NCBI RefSeq assembly: GCF_000702825.1
Contig: NZ_JNKF01000015.1
Coordinates: forward strand, 124,001-188,000
Direction: 5' to 3'
Source: Prevotella sp. P6B1
GTDB taxonomy: Bacteria > Bacteroidota > Bacteroidia > Bacteroidales > Bacteroidaceae
DNA: 64,000 nt
Positions 24,253 to 33,176 of this stretch are shown in pieces. The notes beneath the pieces are model-generated. The model worked only from the letters and a program-made list of their open reading frames with translations, did no database searches and had not been told where the DNA came from. A program made the translations under genes and the position numbers. The number at the start of each line of letters is the position of its first letter. Within the stretch, counting starts at the first letter, position 1.

Positions 24253-25038
24253 GTGAAAATAAAAGAAGTGCTGAGCGCCCTTGAACGTTTCGCGCCTCTG
24301 CCCTTGCAGGAAAGTTGGGATAATGCTGGCTTGCAACTGGGACTGACAGAGACGGAGGTTTCAGGGGCATTATTGTGTCTGGACGTGAACGAACGCATCG
24401 TTGACGAGGCCATTGCGAAGGGTTGCAATCTGATTGTGAGCCACCATCCGCTGTTGTTTCGTGGACTGAAAACCATTAGCGATCTGACCGATGTGCAGCG
24501 CACCGTGATGCGCGCTATACAGCAGGGCATCGCCGTGATTTCGATGCATACCAATATGGATAATGCACAGGGGGGTGTGAACTTCCGCATCGCTCAGAAA
24601 TTAGGGCTTCAGGACGTGAAGTTCTTTGCATCGAAGACGGTTGGCGATACCGAGGCCGGAAGTGGGGTAGTGGGCGAGTTGCCCGAACCTATGGCGGCTG
24701 ATGATTTCATCATCGCTGTGAAGAAGGCTTTTGGGGTGGAGTGCGCGATGTGTAATGAGCTGTTGCGACGTCCTATCAGCCGTGTGGCCATCTGCGGTGG
24801 CGCTGGCGATTTCCTGCTGGATCAAGCCGTTGACTGTCAAGCAGATGCGTTTATTACCGGTGAGATGCACTACCACCAGTACTTTGGTTACGAACAGCAG
24901 ATACAGATATGCGTGATCGGTCACTATCAGAGTGAGCAGTACACCGCAGAGATTTTTGAGGAGATTATCCGCGAGGCGTGTCCTGGCGTGAAGACCTGTA
25001 TCGCTGAAACTTGTACGAATCCAATATTGTATATTTAA
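24253..25038 (+). CDS. Nif3-like dinuclear metal centre protein (DUF34)
   Basis: 261 residues from GTG 24253 (VKIKEVLSALERFAPLPLQE). The frame extends to 24217, but that lies upstream of the promoter box. Conserved metal-ligand stretches are visible: ESWDNAGLQLG, CNLIVSHHPLLFRG, ISMHTNMDNAQGGVN, and near the end ITGEMHYHQYFGYEQQ and IGHYQSEQY. The family forms hexameric rings with a two-metal site; it is proposed as a GTP cyclohydrolase I type 2-like enzyme or metal-handling repair protein, without firm function. It is followed 21 bp later by the zinc-ribbon gene; this pair is a common Bacteroidetes neighbourhood. Confidence 0.92.
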   Translation: MKIKEVLSALERFAPLPLQESWDNAGLQLGLTETEVSGALLCLDVNERIVDEAIAKGCNLIVSHHPLLFRGLKTISDLTDVQRTVMRAIQQGIAVISMHTNMDNAQGGVNFRIAQKLGLQDVKFFASKTVGDTEAGSGVVGELPEPMAADDFIIAVKKAFGVECAMCNELLRRPISRVAICGGAGDFLLDQAVDCQADAFITGEMHYHQYFGYEQQIQICVIGHYQSEQYTAEIFEEIIREACPGVKTCIAETCTNPILYI

Positions 25039-25059
25039 ATAATTTTCAAAAAAGGAGTT

Positions 25060-25917
25060 ATGGCAAAGAAAGATCCATCAGAGTTATCAGTAGAAGAGCG
25101 TTTGAAGACGCTGTATCAGCTGCAGACTGCCCTTTCTTCAATCGATGAAAAGCGCATGCTGCGTGGTGAGCTTCCTCTGGAAGTGCAGGACCTGGAAGAT
25201 GAAATCGAGGGACTGACCACACGTGTTGAGAAAATAACAGGCGAGATTGCCGACTATCAGCGTGCCATTGCCCAGAAGAAAGGCGAGATTGCTGATGCCC
25301 AGGCTAGTGTAGAGCGCTACAAGGCTCAGCTGGACGAGGTGAAAAACAACCGTGAGTACGACACACTCTCAAAGGAGATTGAGTTCCAGACACTGGAGAT
25401 CGAGCTCTGTAACAAGAAGATTCGCGAGGCTAACAACAAGATCGCGGACAAGGAGCAGGAGAAGGCCAACAGCGAGGCGCTGATCGCTGAGCGTCAGGGC
25501 GACCTGGAGGTTAAGAAGAACGAGCTCGAGGAGATCATGGAGGAGACTCGTGTTGAGGAGGAGAAGCTGAAGGAGCAGGTGAAGACCCTCGAGGCTAAGA
25601 TCGAAGGCCGTCTGCTGACATCATTCAAGCGCATCCGTAAGAACGCCCGTAACGGTCTGGGTATCGTTTACGTACAGCGTGATGCTTGTGGTGGCTGCTT
25701 CAACAAGATTCCACCCCAGCGCCAGTTGGATATCAAGATGCACAAGAAGATTATCGTTTGTGAGTACTGCGGTCGAATCATGATCGATCCAGAGCTGGCT
25801 GGTGTTAAAATCGACAAGGCTACAGGTGCAACCGAGGAGAAGAAGGGACGCGCTAAGCGCACTATCCGCAAGAGCTCGAACTCTAAGAAGACCACCGACG
25901 CAAGCGATATGGAATAA
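25060..25917 (+). CDS. Coiled-coil protein with C4 zinc ribbon (DUF164/CdsZ-like)
   Basis: 285 residues. Residues ~10-190 form one long charged coiled coil (VQDLEDEIEGLTTRVEKIT, EREQ/KKNELEEIMEETRVEE). A C-terminal zinc ribbon with CGGC and CEYCGR pairs lies near 210-245, and a Lys/Ser-rich tail follows. The overall pattern fits the zf-RING_7/DUF164 family, whose relatives bind RNA, DNA or partner proteins; no definite role is known. It is cotranscribed with the Nif3-like gene. Confidence 0.9.
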   Translation: MAKKDPSELSVEERLKTLYQLQTALSSIDEKRMLRGELPLEVQDLEDEIEGLTTRVEKITGEIADYQRAIAQKKGEIADAQASVERYKAQLDEVKNNREYDTLSKEIEFQTLEIELCNKKIREANNKIADKEQEKANSEALIAERQGDLEVKKNELEEIMEETRVEEEKLKEQVKTLEAKIEGRLLTSFKRIRKNARNGLGIVYVQRDACGGCFNKIPPQRQLDIKMHKKIIVCEYCGRIMIDPELAGVKIDKATGATEEKKGRAKRTIRKSSNSKKTTDASDME

Positions 25918-25926
25918 TCGGAATTG

Positions 25927-26376
25927 TTATAAATTCTGATAGTCTGGAATGTCCTCCAGGAAGTAATATTTTTGGTGTTCGTAATCCATTCGGCAGCAGA
26001 TGTGCTGCATGCCGTTACTGACTATCAGGTAATCCACCTTCAGCAGGAGATTGTAGACTGAGATCTGGTCGAACGTCTTCTGCTGAAGTTTTATTTGTGG
26101 GGCTTTGTATTCGATGATCATCTGGGGCGCGGCCACCTTATTATATAATATACTGTCGCAACGCAAACGCTTTTCGCCTACATTCAGCTCCACCTCGTTG
26201 CCAAGCAGCCCGCTGGGATAGCCCTTGTGTTCTATCAGATAGTGGACAAAGTGCTGGCGAACCCATTCCTCAGGTGTTAGAGCTACGTATTTTCGGCGTA
26301 AAAAGTCGAAAATAAGCTGCTTATTGCCCTTCTGGGCGATTTTTATTTCGTATGTAGGGAGGTTTAATCGAAACAT
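25927..26376 (-). CDS. HsdR_N-like (type I restriction N-terminal) domain protein, 149 aa
   Basis: 149 residues from ATG 26376 (MFRLNLPTYEIKIAQKGNKQ). A longer upstream frame is rejected because it runs antisense into holA. The pattern LRCDSILYNKVAAPQMIIEYKAP gives the PD-(D/E)xK nuclease core: Asp in RCDSIL and E-x-K in IEYKA. Such stand-alone HSDR_N_2 proteins are common and conserved in Bacteroidetes outside restriction loci and are of unknown function. It converges on the zinc-ribbon gene and diverges from holA with interlocking promoters. Confidence 0.82.
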   Translation of the reverse strand: MFRLNLPTYEIKIAQKGNKQLIFDFLRRKYVALTPEEWVRQHFVHYLIEHKGYPSGLLGNEVELNVGEKRLRCDSILYNKVAAPQMIIEYKAPQIKLQQKTFDQISVYNLLLKVDYLIVSNGMQHICCRMDYEHQKYYFLEDIPDYQNL

Positions 26377-26381
26377 TTTTG

Positions 26382-26401
26382 TAAATTTGCAGGCAAAATT
26401 A
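26382..26401. promoter_or_regulatory. Interlocked promoters of holA and the HsdR_N-like gene
   Basis: Rightward TAAATTTG at 26382-26389 and leftward TAATTTTG at 26394-26401 are separated by 4 bp and face each other. Expected start sites cross by about 10 bp, so the two promoters would compete for polymerase. Confidence 0.6.
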
Positions 26402-26424
26402 CAAATAATAATTGAAATAGCAAT

Positions 26425-27453
26425 ATGGCTGAGCCAAAAAATGTAAGTTTTGAGAGCATCATGCGCGATTTGGAGGCTGGAAAATTCGCGCCAGTCTATT
26501 ATCTGATGGGCGACGAACCCTATTATATCGATAGGATTTCCGACTATGTAGCCGAACATGCTCTCAGGCCCGAAGAACGTGATTTCAACCAGACCATCGT
26601 GTTCGGTTCGGATGTTAACGCCTCGCAGATTGCCGACTTGGCGCGCCGTTATCCTATGATGTCGGAACGCCAGGTTGTCATCGTGAAAGAGGCGCAGAAT
26701 ATTAAGAATACAGAGGCGCTTGAGCGCTATTTCTCGCAGCCCATGGCCAGTACCGTATTAGTGATGTGCCATAAAAACGGCAAGATTGACGGGCGAAAAG
26801 CAGGCTATGTGAAGGCCATCAAATCGCATGGCGTACTGTTTGAGAGCTCAAAACTCAAGGACAGAGAGCTGCCAGGCTTTATTGAGAACTATCTGAAAAC
26901 ACGACGGGTGAAGATTGATCAGAAGTCGGTTCAGATGATAGCCGAGAATATCGGCGCCGACCTGAGCCGACTGGTAGGCGAGCTGGATAAGGTGATCATC
27001 TCCCTGCCAGAGGAGAATAGAGTAGTGACCCCACAGGTGGTTGAGGAGCAGATAGGAGTGAGCAAGGAGTTTAATGGATTTGAACTTCGTGATGCCATTG
27101 TGAACCGCAATGTGTTCAAGGCTAATCAGATAATAAAATATTTTGACGAAAATCCAAAGGCTGGTTCCATCTACTCATTTCTCCCGTTGCTCTTTAATTA
27201 CTTCCAAAACTTGATGATTGCGTTTTATGCGCCAAATAAAAAGAGCCAGGAGAGCGTTGCCGAATGGTTGGAATTGAGAAATCCATGGGCTGCGAAGGAC
27301 TACATGACGGGTATGAGAAACTACTCTGGAATGAAGGTGATGCAGATCATTTCGAAAATGCGAGAGATTGACGCCAAAAGTAAGGGTCTGGATAACCCAA
27401 ATACGCCTGCTGGAGAGCTTATGAAAGAACTGATTTTTTACATTTTGCACTAA
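26425..27453 (+). CDS. holA: DNA polymerase III delta subunit
   Basis: 342 residues starting MAEPKNVSFESIMRDLEAGK. N-terminal clamp-binding region PVYYLMGDEPYYIDRISDYV, a central degenerate AAA fold (MASTVLVMCHKNGKIDGRKA), and a C-terminal collar domain (FNGFELRDAIVNRNVFKANQ) match HolA of Bacteroidetes. It opens the beta sliding clamp as part of the clamp loader. It is monocistronic, with its own promoter box at 26382-26389 and a terminator at 27484-27514. Confidence 0.94.
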   Translation: MAEPKNVSFESIMRDLEAGKFAPVYYLMGDEPYYIDRISDYVAEHALRPEERDFNQTIVFGSDVNASQIADLARRYPMMSERQVVIVKEAQNIKNTEALERYFSQPMASTVLVMCHKNGKIDGRKAGYVKAIKSHGVLFESSKLKDRELPGFIENYLKTRRVKIDQKSVQMIAENIGADLSRLVGELDKVIISLPEENRVVTPQVVEEQIGVSKEFNGFELRDAIVNRNVFKANQIIKYFDENPKAGSIYSFLPLLFNYFQNLMIAFYAPNKKSQESVAEWLELRNPWAAKDYMTGMRNYSGMKVMQIISKMREIDAKSKGLDNPNTPAGELMKELIFYILH

Positions 27454-27483
27454 AAACCCCATTCTTTCAACTCTAGAATTTGC

Positions 27484-27514
27484 AAAAACAGCGCTTTTGA
27501 CGAGCGCTTTTTTT
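27484..27514 (+). terminator. holA terminator
   Basis: AGCGC (27490-27494) pairs with GCGCT (27504-27508), flanking AAAAA/TTTTTTT extend the stem; the U-run is 7 nt. Confidence 0.8.
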
Positions 27515-28228
27515 GTGTCTAAATGCCTGTGAAATAGGGTAGTTACATGGATTAGTACCCCCTTAAAACTCGCGTATTTCTGCATTTCTGGACTATGGTT
27601 CAGAATACGCGAGAAATGGTGAAAAACGATTTTTTGAGCCTCGACGAATTTGGTGTTCACACTTATTAAGGTATTGTTTCGTTGATTTTGATTCTTAAAT
27701 TCGAATGCCCGGAAGAGTGGATATAGGTTTGTAGTTGCTGAATTTAAAAAATAAAAGTGTAAATTAGTAATTTAAATTTAGGTATGAATATCTGAATATT
27801 GTAATTTTGTTTTGCATATTGATATTTATGCACTACGTTATACACTAATATAAGTGATTGTAAAACAAGATGTTATACATATTATTTATAAATACGTTGC
27901 TGATTTGTGCTACTTTTTAAGTGGAACGCTGTATAATGCCATTCGAAAACGTGAATTTGGCATAAGTAGTTAATTTATACCCAGTTATTTACAAAAATAT
28001 GGTAAGAAAATGCTTTGTATGGTTTTTTATTCGTAAATTTAGATTTAGAAATATGAAACATCATTTTTACTGTTTTGAACTTTTGATTTACAAATATGAA
28101 AACGTAAACATAAATTATAAAATCTTAAATTGTATCTACAACTGTTGTGTAATTCAAATTTTTGTTTTACCTTTGTAAACCGAATGAAATACGGGCAAAA
28201 AGGCCCTTTAACCACTTAGTTACAAACA
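27515..28228. other. Long AT-rich intergenic region with a hairpin and a distal promoter
   Basis: No ORF here has coding character. A 13-bp hairpin with one bulged T (CTCGCGTATT-CTG, 27569-27582 with 27601-27613, 18-nt loop) stands out because it is GC-richer than its surroundings. TAATTTTG at 27802-27809 is a possible start for an untranslated RNA. The XRE gene promoter lies at 28168-28175, and a small GGGC/GCCC hairpin (about 28194-28205) is in its leader. Confidence 0.5.
28168..28175 (+). promoter_or_regulatory. -7 promoter box of the XRE regulator
   Basis: TACCTTTG with TTGTG at 28144-28148 about 20 bp upstream as -33 element. Confidence 0.7.
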
Positions 28229-28717
28229 ATGAAAGATAGAATTAGGCAAATAATGGAGTCGCAGCACATGACTCAACAGCTCTTCGCCGACTACATCGGT
28301 CAGAGTCCGGCTACCCTTAGTAGCATCTTCAATGGTCGTACCCGTCCTACCCTGAACATTGTTGAAGCTATCAAAAAGAAAATTCCTAACATCAATACCG
28401 ATTGGCTGATGTTTGGTTCTGGCGACATGTATCTGCCCCAGAATACCCCCGATCAGGATCTGTTTTCGGAGGGTGAAAACACCCCTGATACCCACCCTAT
28501 CGATCAAAATCCGATGTTGGTTTTTGATGAGACTGCCGTTCCTGGTGCCAAAAATGTGGCTTCGCAGCCCCAGAATTATAATGGTGTAAGAAATACACAC
28601 CCGGAAATCGTTCGCGAAGAAGTAAAATTTGTGGACAAACCACAGCGTAAAGTCATCGAGATTCGTGTTTTTTACGATGATCAGACCTGGGATACTTTTG
28701 TGCCTGCCAAGAAATAA
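28229..28717 (+). CDS. XRE-family transcriptional regulator
   Basis: 162 residues. Residues 1-65 form a Cro/C1-type helix-turn-helix (MKDRIRQIMESQHMTQQLFA, then QSPATLSSIFNGRTRPTL). The remainder is a Pro/Asp-rich linker and a short C-terminal segment ending EIRVFYDDQTWDTFVPAKK. The helix-turn-helix plus NTDWLMFGSGDMY pattern is a common Bacteroidales regulator of unknown targets. It stands alone behind a long AT-rich region and ahead of pyrK-pyrD, which has its own promoter. Confidence 0.88.
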   Translation: MKDRIRQIMESQHMTQQLFADYIGQSPATLSSIFNGRTRPTLNIVEAIKKKIPNINTDWLMFGSGDMYLPQNTPDQDLFSEGENTPDTHPIDQNPMLVFDETAVPGAKNVASQPQNYNGVRNTHPEIVREEVKFVDKPQRKVIEIRVFYDDQTWDTFVPAKK

Positions 28718-28743
28718 TGTTTTGTGGTTTCAAAAAATAGTAG

Positions 28744-28751
28744 TATCTTTG
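28744..28751 (+). promoter_or_regulatory. -7 promoter box of pyrK-pyrD
   Basis: TATCTTTG, 23 bp upstream of the pyrK ATG. Confidence 0.7.
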
Positions 28752-28774
28752 TACCCGAATTTAAAATTTGACGT

Positions 28775-29548
28775 ATGAAGAAGTATATACTCGACCTACA
28801 GGTCAAGGCGGTAGAGCAGATTCATCAGCGCTATGTGCTTATCAAGTTGACTGATGAAAAGCCTCTTCCTCCCATGCTGCCTGGTCAGTTTGTTGAGGTG
28901 CGGGTAGATGGTTCATCATCTACTTTCCTGCGCCGTCCTATTTCCATTAACTTTGTTGATTACGATGCTAACGAGCTCTGGTTGCTCGTGGCTACCGTTG
29001 GTGAGGGAACCAAGCAACTGGCTAAGCTGCTGCCTGGTGACACATTGAACTGTGTGTTGCCGCTTGGTAATGGCTTTACGCCAGCTGGCCAGAACGAGAA
29101 AGTGCTGCTCGTTGGTGGAGGTGTTGGAGTGGCTCCCCTGCTGTATATGGGTGCCGAGATGAAGCGCCAGGGCATTGAGCCTACTTTCCTCCTGGGTGCA
29201 CGAACAGCCAACGATCTGCTGATGCTCCCTATATTTAATAAGTACGGGCGCGTGTACGTAACAACCGAGGATGGCTCGATGGGTGAAAAGGGATTCGTAA
29301 CTAATCATTCGCTATTGCAACAGGAGCGGTTCGACCGTATCAGCACCTGTGGTCCTACACCTATGATGAAGGCTGTGGCCCGTTATGCGCGTCAGAACAC
29401 CATCGACTGCGAGGTATCTCTCGAGAATCTGATGGCTTGCGGACTGGGTGCTTGTTTGTGCTGCGTAGAGAAGACTACCGAGGGCAATCTGTGTGTTTGT
29501 AAGGATGGTCCCGTGTTTAATATTAAGAAACTGTTATGGCAAGACTAA
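28775..29548 (+). CDS. pyrK: Dihydroorotate dehydrogenase B electron-transfer subunit
   Basis: 257 residues. FAD-binding motif RRPISINF near 50, NAD-binding [19 protein letters not shown] near 112-130, and a C-terminal [2Fe-2S] cluster with four Cys in [18 protein letters not shown] and LCVCKDG. It passes electrons from PyrD to NAD+ in pyrimidine synthesis. Its end overlaps the pyrD start by 13 bp, so the two are coupled and form the PyrD-PyrK heterotetramer. Confidence 0.95.
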   Translation: MKKYILDLQVKAVEQIHQRYVLIKLTDEKPLPPMLPGQFVEVRVDGSSSTFLRRPISINFVDYDANELWLLVATVGEGTKQLAKLLPGDTLNCVLPLGNGFTPAGQNEKVLLVGGGVGVAPLLYMGAEMKRQGIEPTFLLGARTANDLLMLPIFNKYGRVYVTTEDGSMGEKGFVTNHSLLQQERFDRISTCGPTPMMKAVARYARQNTIDCEVSLENLMACGLGACLCCVEKTTEGNLCVCKDGPVFNIKKLLWQD

Positions 29549-30441
29549 ATGTAAAGATTGCTGACCTGGAGCTGAAGAACCCTGTGATGACTGCATCGGG
29601 TACTTTCGGTTACGGTTTGGAATTCGCCGACCTGATGCCTCTGGATGGCATTGGCGGCATTATAGTGAAGGGAACCACCCTGAATCCGCGTGAGGGAAAT
29701 GACTATCCACGTATGGCCGAGACTGCCAGCGGTATGCTGAACTGCGTAGGACTCCAGAATAAGGGCGTTGACTACTTCTGTGAGCATATCTATCCGCAGA
29801 TTAAGGATATCGATACGAATATGATTGTGAACGTGAGCGGATCGAGCCCAAAGGATTATGCGGAGTGTGCTGCCCGTATCGATGCGCTTGATAACATTCC
29901 TGCCATCGAGCTGAATATCTCTTGCCCTAACGTGAAGGATGGGGGAATGGCCTTTGGCGTGACTTGTGCTGGTGCTGCCAGCGTGGTAAAGGCTGTGCGC
30001 CAGCGCTACCATAAGACGCTGATCGTGAAGCTGAGCCCCAATGTAACCGATATTGCCGAGATTGCCCGTGCCGTAGAGGCCGAGGGCGCCGACAGCGTAT
30101 CGCTGATTAACACGCTGATGGGTATGGCTATTGATATCGAGAAGCGCAAAACGCTGCTGAGCATTAATACCGGCGGTCTGAGCGGTCCTTGTGTAAAGCC
30201 CGTGGCGCTGCGTATGGTGTGGCAGGTGGCCAAGGCTGTCAAGATACCTGTGATAGGCTTAGGAGGCATCAGTTGTGCCAAGGATGCCATCGAGTTCCTC
30301 ATGGCAGGCGCTACAGCTATCGAGATAGGTACAGCCAACTTCCTGGATCCGGCTGTTAGTATAAAGGTACGCGACGGCATTAACGATTGGCTTGATTCGC
30401 ATGGGTGTCAGTCGGTCGATGAAATCATAGGGGTTATTTAA
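29536..30441 (+). CDS. pyrD: Dihydroorotate dehydrogenase B catalytic subunit
   Basis: 301 residues starting [20 protein letters not shown]. The substrate/FMN motifs [26 protein letters not shown] (catalytic Cys in SCPN, the class 1B form), [10 protein letters not shown] and [12 protein letters not shown] are all present. It oxidises dihydroorotate to orotate in cytosolic pyrimidine synthesis and needs PyrK, encoded just upstream with overlap. Converges on aroC. Confidence 0.96.
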   Translation: MARLNVKIADLELKNPVMTASGTFGYGLEFADLMPLDGIGGIIVKGTTLNPREGNDYPRMAETASGMLNCVGLQNKGVDYFCEHIYPQIKDIDTNMIVNVSGSSPKDYAECAARIDALDNIPAIELNISCPNVKDGGMAFGVTCAGAASVVKAVRQRYHKTLIVKLSPNVTDIAEIARAVEAEGADSVSLINTLMGMAIDIEKRKTLLSINTGGLSGPCVKPVALRMVWQVAKAVKIPVIGLGGISCAKDAIEFLMAGATAIEIGTANFLDPAVSIKVRDGINDWLDSHGCQSVDEIIGVI

Positions 30442-30486
30442 CCCCTTTTTTTTATGCCTATATGGGGTGTAAAAGGTATAAAAAAC

Positions 30487-30510
30487 GGGGGCTACCAATC
30501 GGTAACCCCC
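30487..30510 (-). terminator. aroC terminator
   Basis: GGGGG-C-TACC pairs with GGTA-A-CCCCC (one mismatch), followed in the leftward direction by GTTTTTTATACC. It also lies 45 bp after the pyrD stop and may serve both. Confidence 0.75.
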
Positions 30511-30651
30511 AACCAACACAAAAACTAAACTAGACTTAACTAAAGCAATTCCGGGGTTTTCACAAATCCCATGAATGCGAATGCAAATATACGGCGATTT
30601 TCCGAATCCTCAAAATATTTTTGCATTTTTTTGCAGTTGAAATGCCTTTTT

Positions 30652-31728
30652 CTATGAAATAGTCGATTTTTGCAGCAAAATATAGTCCAAAATGGTCATT
30701 GCTGCCATCGATTCTACCACAGGTACCGCTCTTGGTAAAACGCATGGATCATGGCGTCCGCGAGCAGTAAAGGTGGTGGCATTTCCCTCCAGATCTACTG
30801 TGCTCTGTTCGGTGAGGATAGTGGCCACAGGCTTGAAGGCCACACGGAAATAGATATCTTGTCCATTACTGATTCCCCCTTGAATACCACCGCTATGATT
30901 CGTGGTGGTGGTAATGCGTCCGTTCTCGTTGCAGAATACGTCGTTCATCTCCTTGCCTCGCATGGTGGCGCAGTCGAAACCGTCGCCATACTCAAAGCCT
31001 TTGACGGCATTGATGCTTAGCATGGCCTGACCGAGTGTTGCATGGAGCTTGTCGAATTCGGGCTCGCCCAAACCTGTGGGGCAGCCTTTAATCACGCAGG
31101 TGATAATGCCGCCGATGGTGTCGCCCTCTGCCTTCACCTGGGCTATCAGCGCCTCCATCTCTGCCGCTTTCTGGGCATCTGGGCAGCGTACGGCATTGGT
31201 TTCTGTCAAACTCAGATCGTACTGCTGATAGTTCTTGTTGAGTGCGATGTGGCCTACCTGTGAGGTATAAGCCTGAATACTGATACCCTTCTGTTGCAAC
31301 ACGAGTTTTGCCAGAGCACCACCTACACAACGACTGATGGTGATACGGGCCGACGAACGTCCACCTCCACGGTGGTCGCGTATGCCGTACTTCTCATGAT
31401 AGGTGTAGTCGGCATGCGATGGGCGGAACAGGTTGCGCATGTTGTCGTAATCATTGGAGTGCTGGTTGGTGTTACGGACTATGAATCCGATGGGGCAGCC
31501 TGTGGATTTGCCCTCGAACACACCGCTCAGGAACTCTACACGATCAGCTTCTTGACGCGAAGTGGTAATTGCACTCTGACCTGGTCGGCGACGGTTCAGT
31601 TCGTTCTGAATAAACGTCATATCGATGTCGATGCCGGCAGGCATGCCGTCAATAACGCCACCAACGGCCTCGCCGTGACTCTCGCCGAAGGTGGTCAGTC
31701 TGAATAGATGTCCAAATGTGTTGCGCAT
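30652..31728 (-). CDS. aroC: Chorismate synthase
   Basis: 358 residues, starting [20 protein letters not shown] (family signature GESHG). Further signatures are [28 protein letters not shown] and [17 protein letters not shown] plus a C-terminal [17 protein letters not shown]. It makes chorismate from EPSP with reduced FMN, the last shared step of aromatic amino-acid synthesis. The gene follows a slyD-like gene by 24 bp on the same strand and probably shares its promoter. Confidence 0.96.
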   Translation of the reverse strand: MRNTFGHLFRLTTFGESHGEAVGGVIDGMPAGIDIDMTFIQNELNRRRPGQSAITTSRQEADRVEFLSGVFEGKSTGCPIGFIVRNTNQHSNDYDNMRNLFRPSHADYTYHEKYGIRDHRGGGRSSARITISRCVGGALAKLVLQQKGISIQAYTSQVGHIALNKNYQQYDLSLTETNAVRCPDAQKAAEMEALIAQVKAEGDTIGGIITCVIKGCPTGLGEPEFDKLHATLGQAMLSINAVKGFEYGDGFDCATMRGKEMNDVFCNENGRITTTTNHSGGIQGGISNGQDIYFRVAFKPVATILTEQSTVDLEGNATTFTARGRHDPCVLPRAVPVVESMAAMTILDYILLQKSTIS

Positions 31729-31752
31729 AGGGGTAGGGGGAATTAAGTGTGA

Positions 31753-32376
31753 TTAGTGACAATGTCCGCAGCCGCAGCCACCATCGTGATGGTGATGATG
31801 TTCGTGGTCGCAGCCTTCGTGATTGCAGCCTTCGTGATCGCCACAACCGTGATCGCCACAACCACCACAGCCACCGCAACCGCCTGTCATGTGCTTGATC
31901 AGGTGCTGAATCTCCTCTTCGGTTGCCTCGCGGTTCTCAATAACCTTTCCCTTGAAGTTCAGGGTCTTGCCTGCCAATGGGTGGTTGGTATCTACGGTTA
32001 CTCCATCTTCCTCGATCTTTACAACTTTGGCCATGAACTGATGGTCCTCGTTGTCCATCAGGGTGATGACAGCACCCTCGAAGATGTTGTCGTGGTCGAA
32101 ATGGCCATTCACGGTGAATACTTCGCGGCTAACCTTGTGTACGCCCTCTGCTATATATTCGCCGAAAGCCTCTGCAGGAGCCAGCTCAAAATCAAAGTCG
32201 CTGCCCTTCTCAAGGCCTTTTACCTTCTCCTCGAAAGCATCAAGTGCTACGCTGAAGCCGGTGATGAACTCGAATGGACGGTCATCGCCTGTCTGCTCTT
32301 CCAGCTCGCTCTTGCCATCCTTCAGGCTGTATAACTGATATACAACCGACATGAATCTGTTTTTTGTTTCTTCCAT
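31753..32376 (-). CDS. slyD: SlyD-like FKBP peptidyl-prolyl isomerase with metal-binding tail
   Basis: 207 residues. An FKBP domain with an inserted flap (IF-domain) covers ~1-150 (FEFITGFSVALDAFEEKVKG, EAFGEYIAEGVHKV, NPLAGKTLNF-like NHPLAGKTLNFKGKV). The C-terminal ~45 residues are Gly/Cys/His-rich (TGGCGGCGGCGDHGCG and HHHHHDGG), with about ten Cys and as many His. In SlyD such tails bind nickel, zinc or copper and deliver nickel to hydrogenase; no nickel enzyme is seen here. It is cytosolic (no signal peptide). Leftward TAACTTTG at 32412-32419 is the promoter. Confidence 0.92.
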   Translation of the reverse strand: MEETKNRFMSVVYQLYSLKDGKSELEEQTGDDRPFEFITGFSVALDAFEEKVKGLEKGSDFDFELAPAEAFGEYIAEGVHKVSREVFTVNGHFDHDNIFEGAVITLMDNEDHQFMAKVVKIEEDGVTVDTNHPLAGKTLNFKGKVIENREATEEEIQHLIKHMTGGCGGCGGCGDHGCGDHEGCNHEGCDHEHHHHHDGGCGCGHCH

Positions 32377-32411
32377 ATACCTATTTATATATACTATTTA
32401 GTTTCAGCCTG

Positions 32412-32419
32412 CAAAGTTA
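32412..32419 (-). promoter_or_regulatory. -7 promoter box of slyD-like/aroC
   Basis: Leftward TAACTTTG, 36 bp upstream of the slyD-like start. Confidence 0.65.
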
Positions 32420-32562
32420 CGCATTTTCCACCAATTACACGAAAGTTTAATTGGAAAAAGTAAAAAAATACTTATTTCGGGCTTTCGTTGATATGTATCA
32501 ATAAAAAGGCTGTGTTCGCACACAATTGCACAAAAATGTTTGTTCATACCAAAAATTCGCCG

Positions 32563-32570
32563 TACCTTTG
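32563..32570 (+). promoter_or_regulatory. -7 promoter box of the small secreted protein gene
   Basis: TACCTTTG with a purine-rich leader of about 85 nt up to ATG 32662. No other gene is seen in 32377-32661. Confidence 0.65.
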
Positions 32571-32661
32571 CATCGTCAAAAAGACAAAAAGGATAACAAA
32601 TAAGGTAAAAAGTAGGTTGGTTGCGAAGTCCGACCGAGTAAAGAAAAGAAAGGGTAAAAAG

Positions 32662-33024
32662 ATGAAAAAGATGATTTTGACAATGGTAGCAATGCTGAGC
32701 ATGACAACTGCATTTGCTGAGGGTGAGAACACAAACGCTGTAAACAACATCGAGGCTTACAAGATGGATGTAAACATGGACAAGCTCGCCAGCGCACTCA
32801 ACCTGGCTTTCGACCAGCGTGAGGCTGTAGAGAATATTCATCGCGTGTTCAACACCGAAATGACTTATGCTGCTCAGTATGGTAACAACGATCGCGACGC
32901 TATGGTAAAGCGTGCCATCGAGACCGACGTAAAGCGCATGCGCTACGTTCTGAACGACAAGCAGATGCGTACTTACCTGATGCTGCTGAACACCACTCTT
33001 AACAACCGTGGTCTGAACAAGTAA
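32662..33024 (+). CDS. Small secreted hypothetical protein (120 aa)
   Basis: 120 residues from ATG 32662; the frame opens further upstream, but that part is Lys-rich leader. Signal peptide MKKMILTMVAMLSMTTAFAE (cleavage near AFA-EGE). The mature part is helical with alternating charge (MDVNMDKLASALNLAFDQRE, NIHRVFNTEMTYAAQYGNND, DVKRMRYVLNDKQMRTYLML). It resembles a small conserved Prevotella protein of unknown function and recalls the periplasmic Spy/CpxP-type helical hairpin in shape, which I offer only as a structural analogy. The gene is monocistronic, with a promoter box and a terminator at 33062-33087. Confidence 0.75.
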   Translation: MKKMILTMVAMLSMTTAFAEGENTNAVNNIEAYKMDVNMDKLASALNLAFDQREAVENIHRVFNTEMTYAAQYGNNDRDAMVKRAIETDVKRMRYVLNDKQMRTYLMLLNTTLNNRGLNK

Positions 33025-33061
33025 ATTCGTAGTTTTTTAGTTATTATTGGTCATTCGTTAT

Positions 33062-33092
33062 AGGGGCATTCCTTCGGGGGTGCCTCTATTTT
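33062..33092 (+). terminator. Terminator of the small secreted protein gene
   Basis: AGGGGCA (33062-33068) pairs with TGCCTCT (33081-33087), followed by ATTTTTA. Confidence 0.75.
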
Positions 33093-33176
33093 TATGCTTA
33101 AAATTTGCAAATGTCGATTTTTTTTGCTTACTTTGCAGGCTGAAAATATAATAAAACCATATAATAACAAAAAGGT

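Noticed and set aside
26377..26559. N-terminal extension of the HsdR_N-like protein
   Set aside because: The extra 61 codons are antisense to holA and cross both promoter boxes; the family-like sequence begins at ATG 26376.
28775..30441. Link between the broken gene at 58.4 kb and pyrK-pyrD as a duplicated pyrimidine gene
   Set aside because: PyrK and PyrD are complete; the fragment at 58.4 kb resembles the distinct dihydropyrimidine-dehydrogenase N-terminus, not a copy of either.
32488..32661. N-terminal extension of the small secreted protein
   Set aside because: It spans the promoter box and is Lys/Arg-rich leader; a regular signal peptide starts at 32662.
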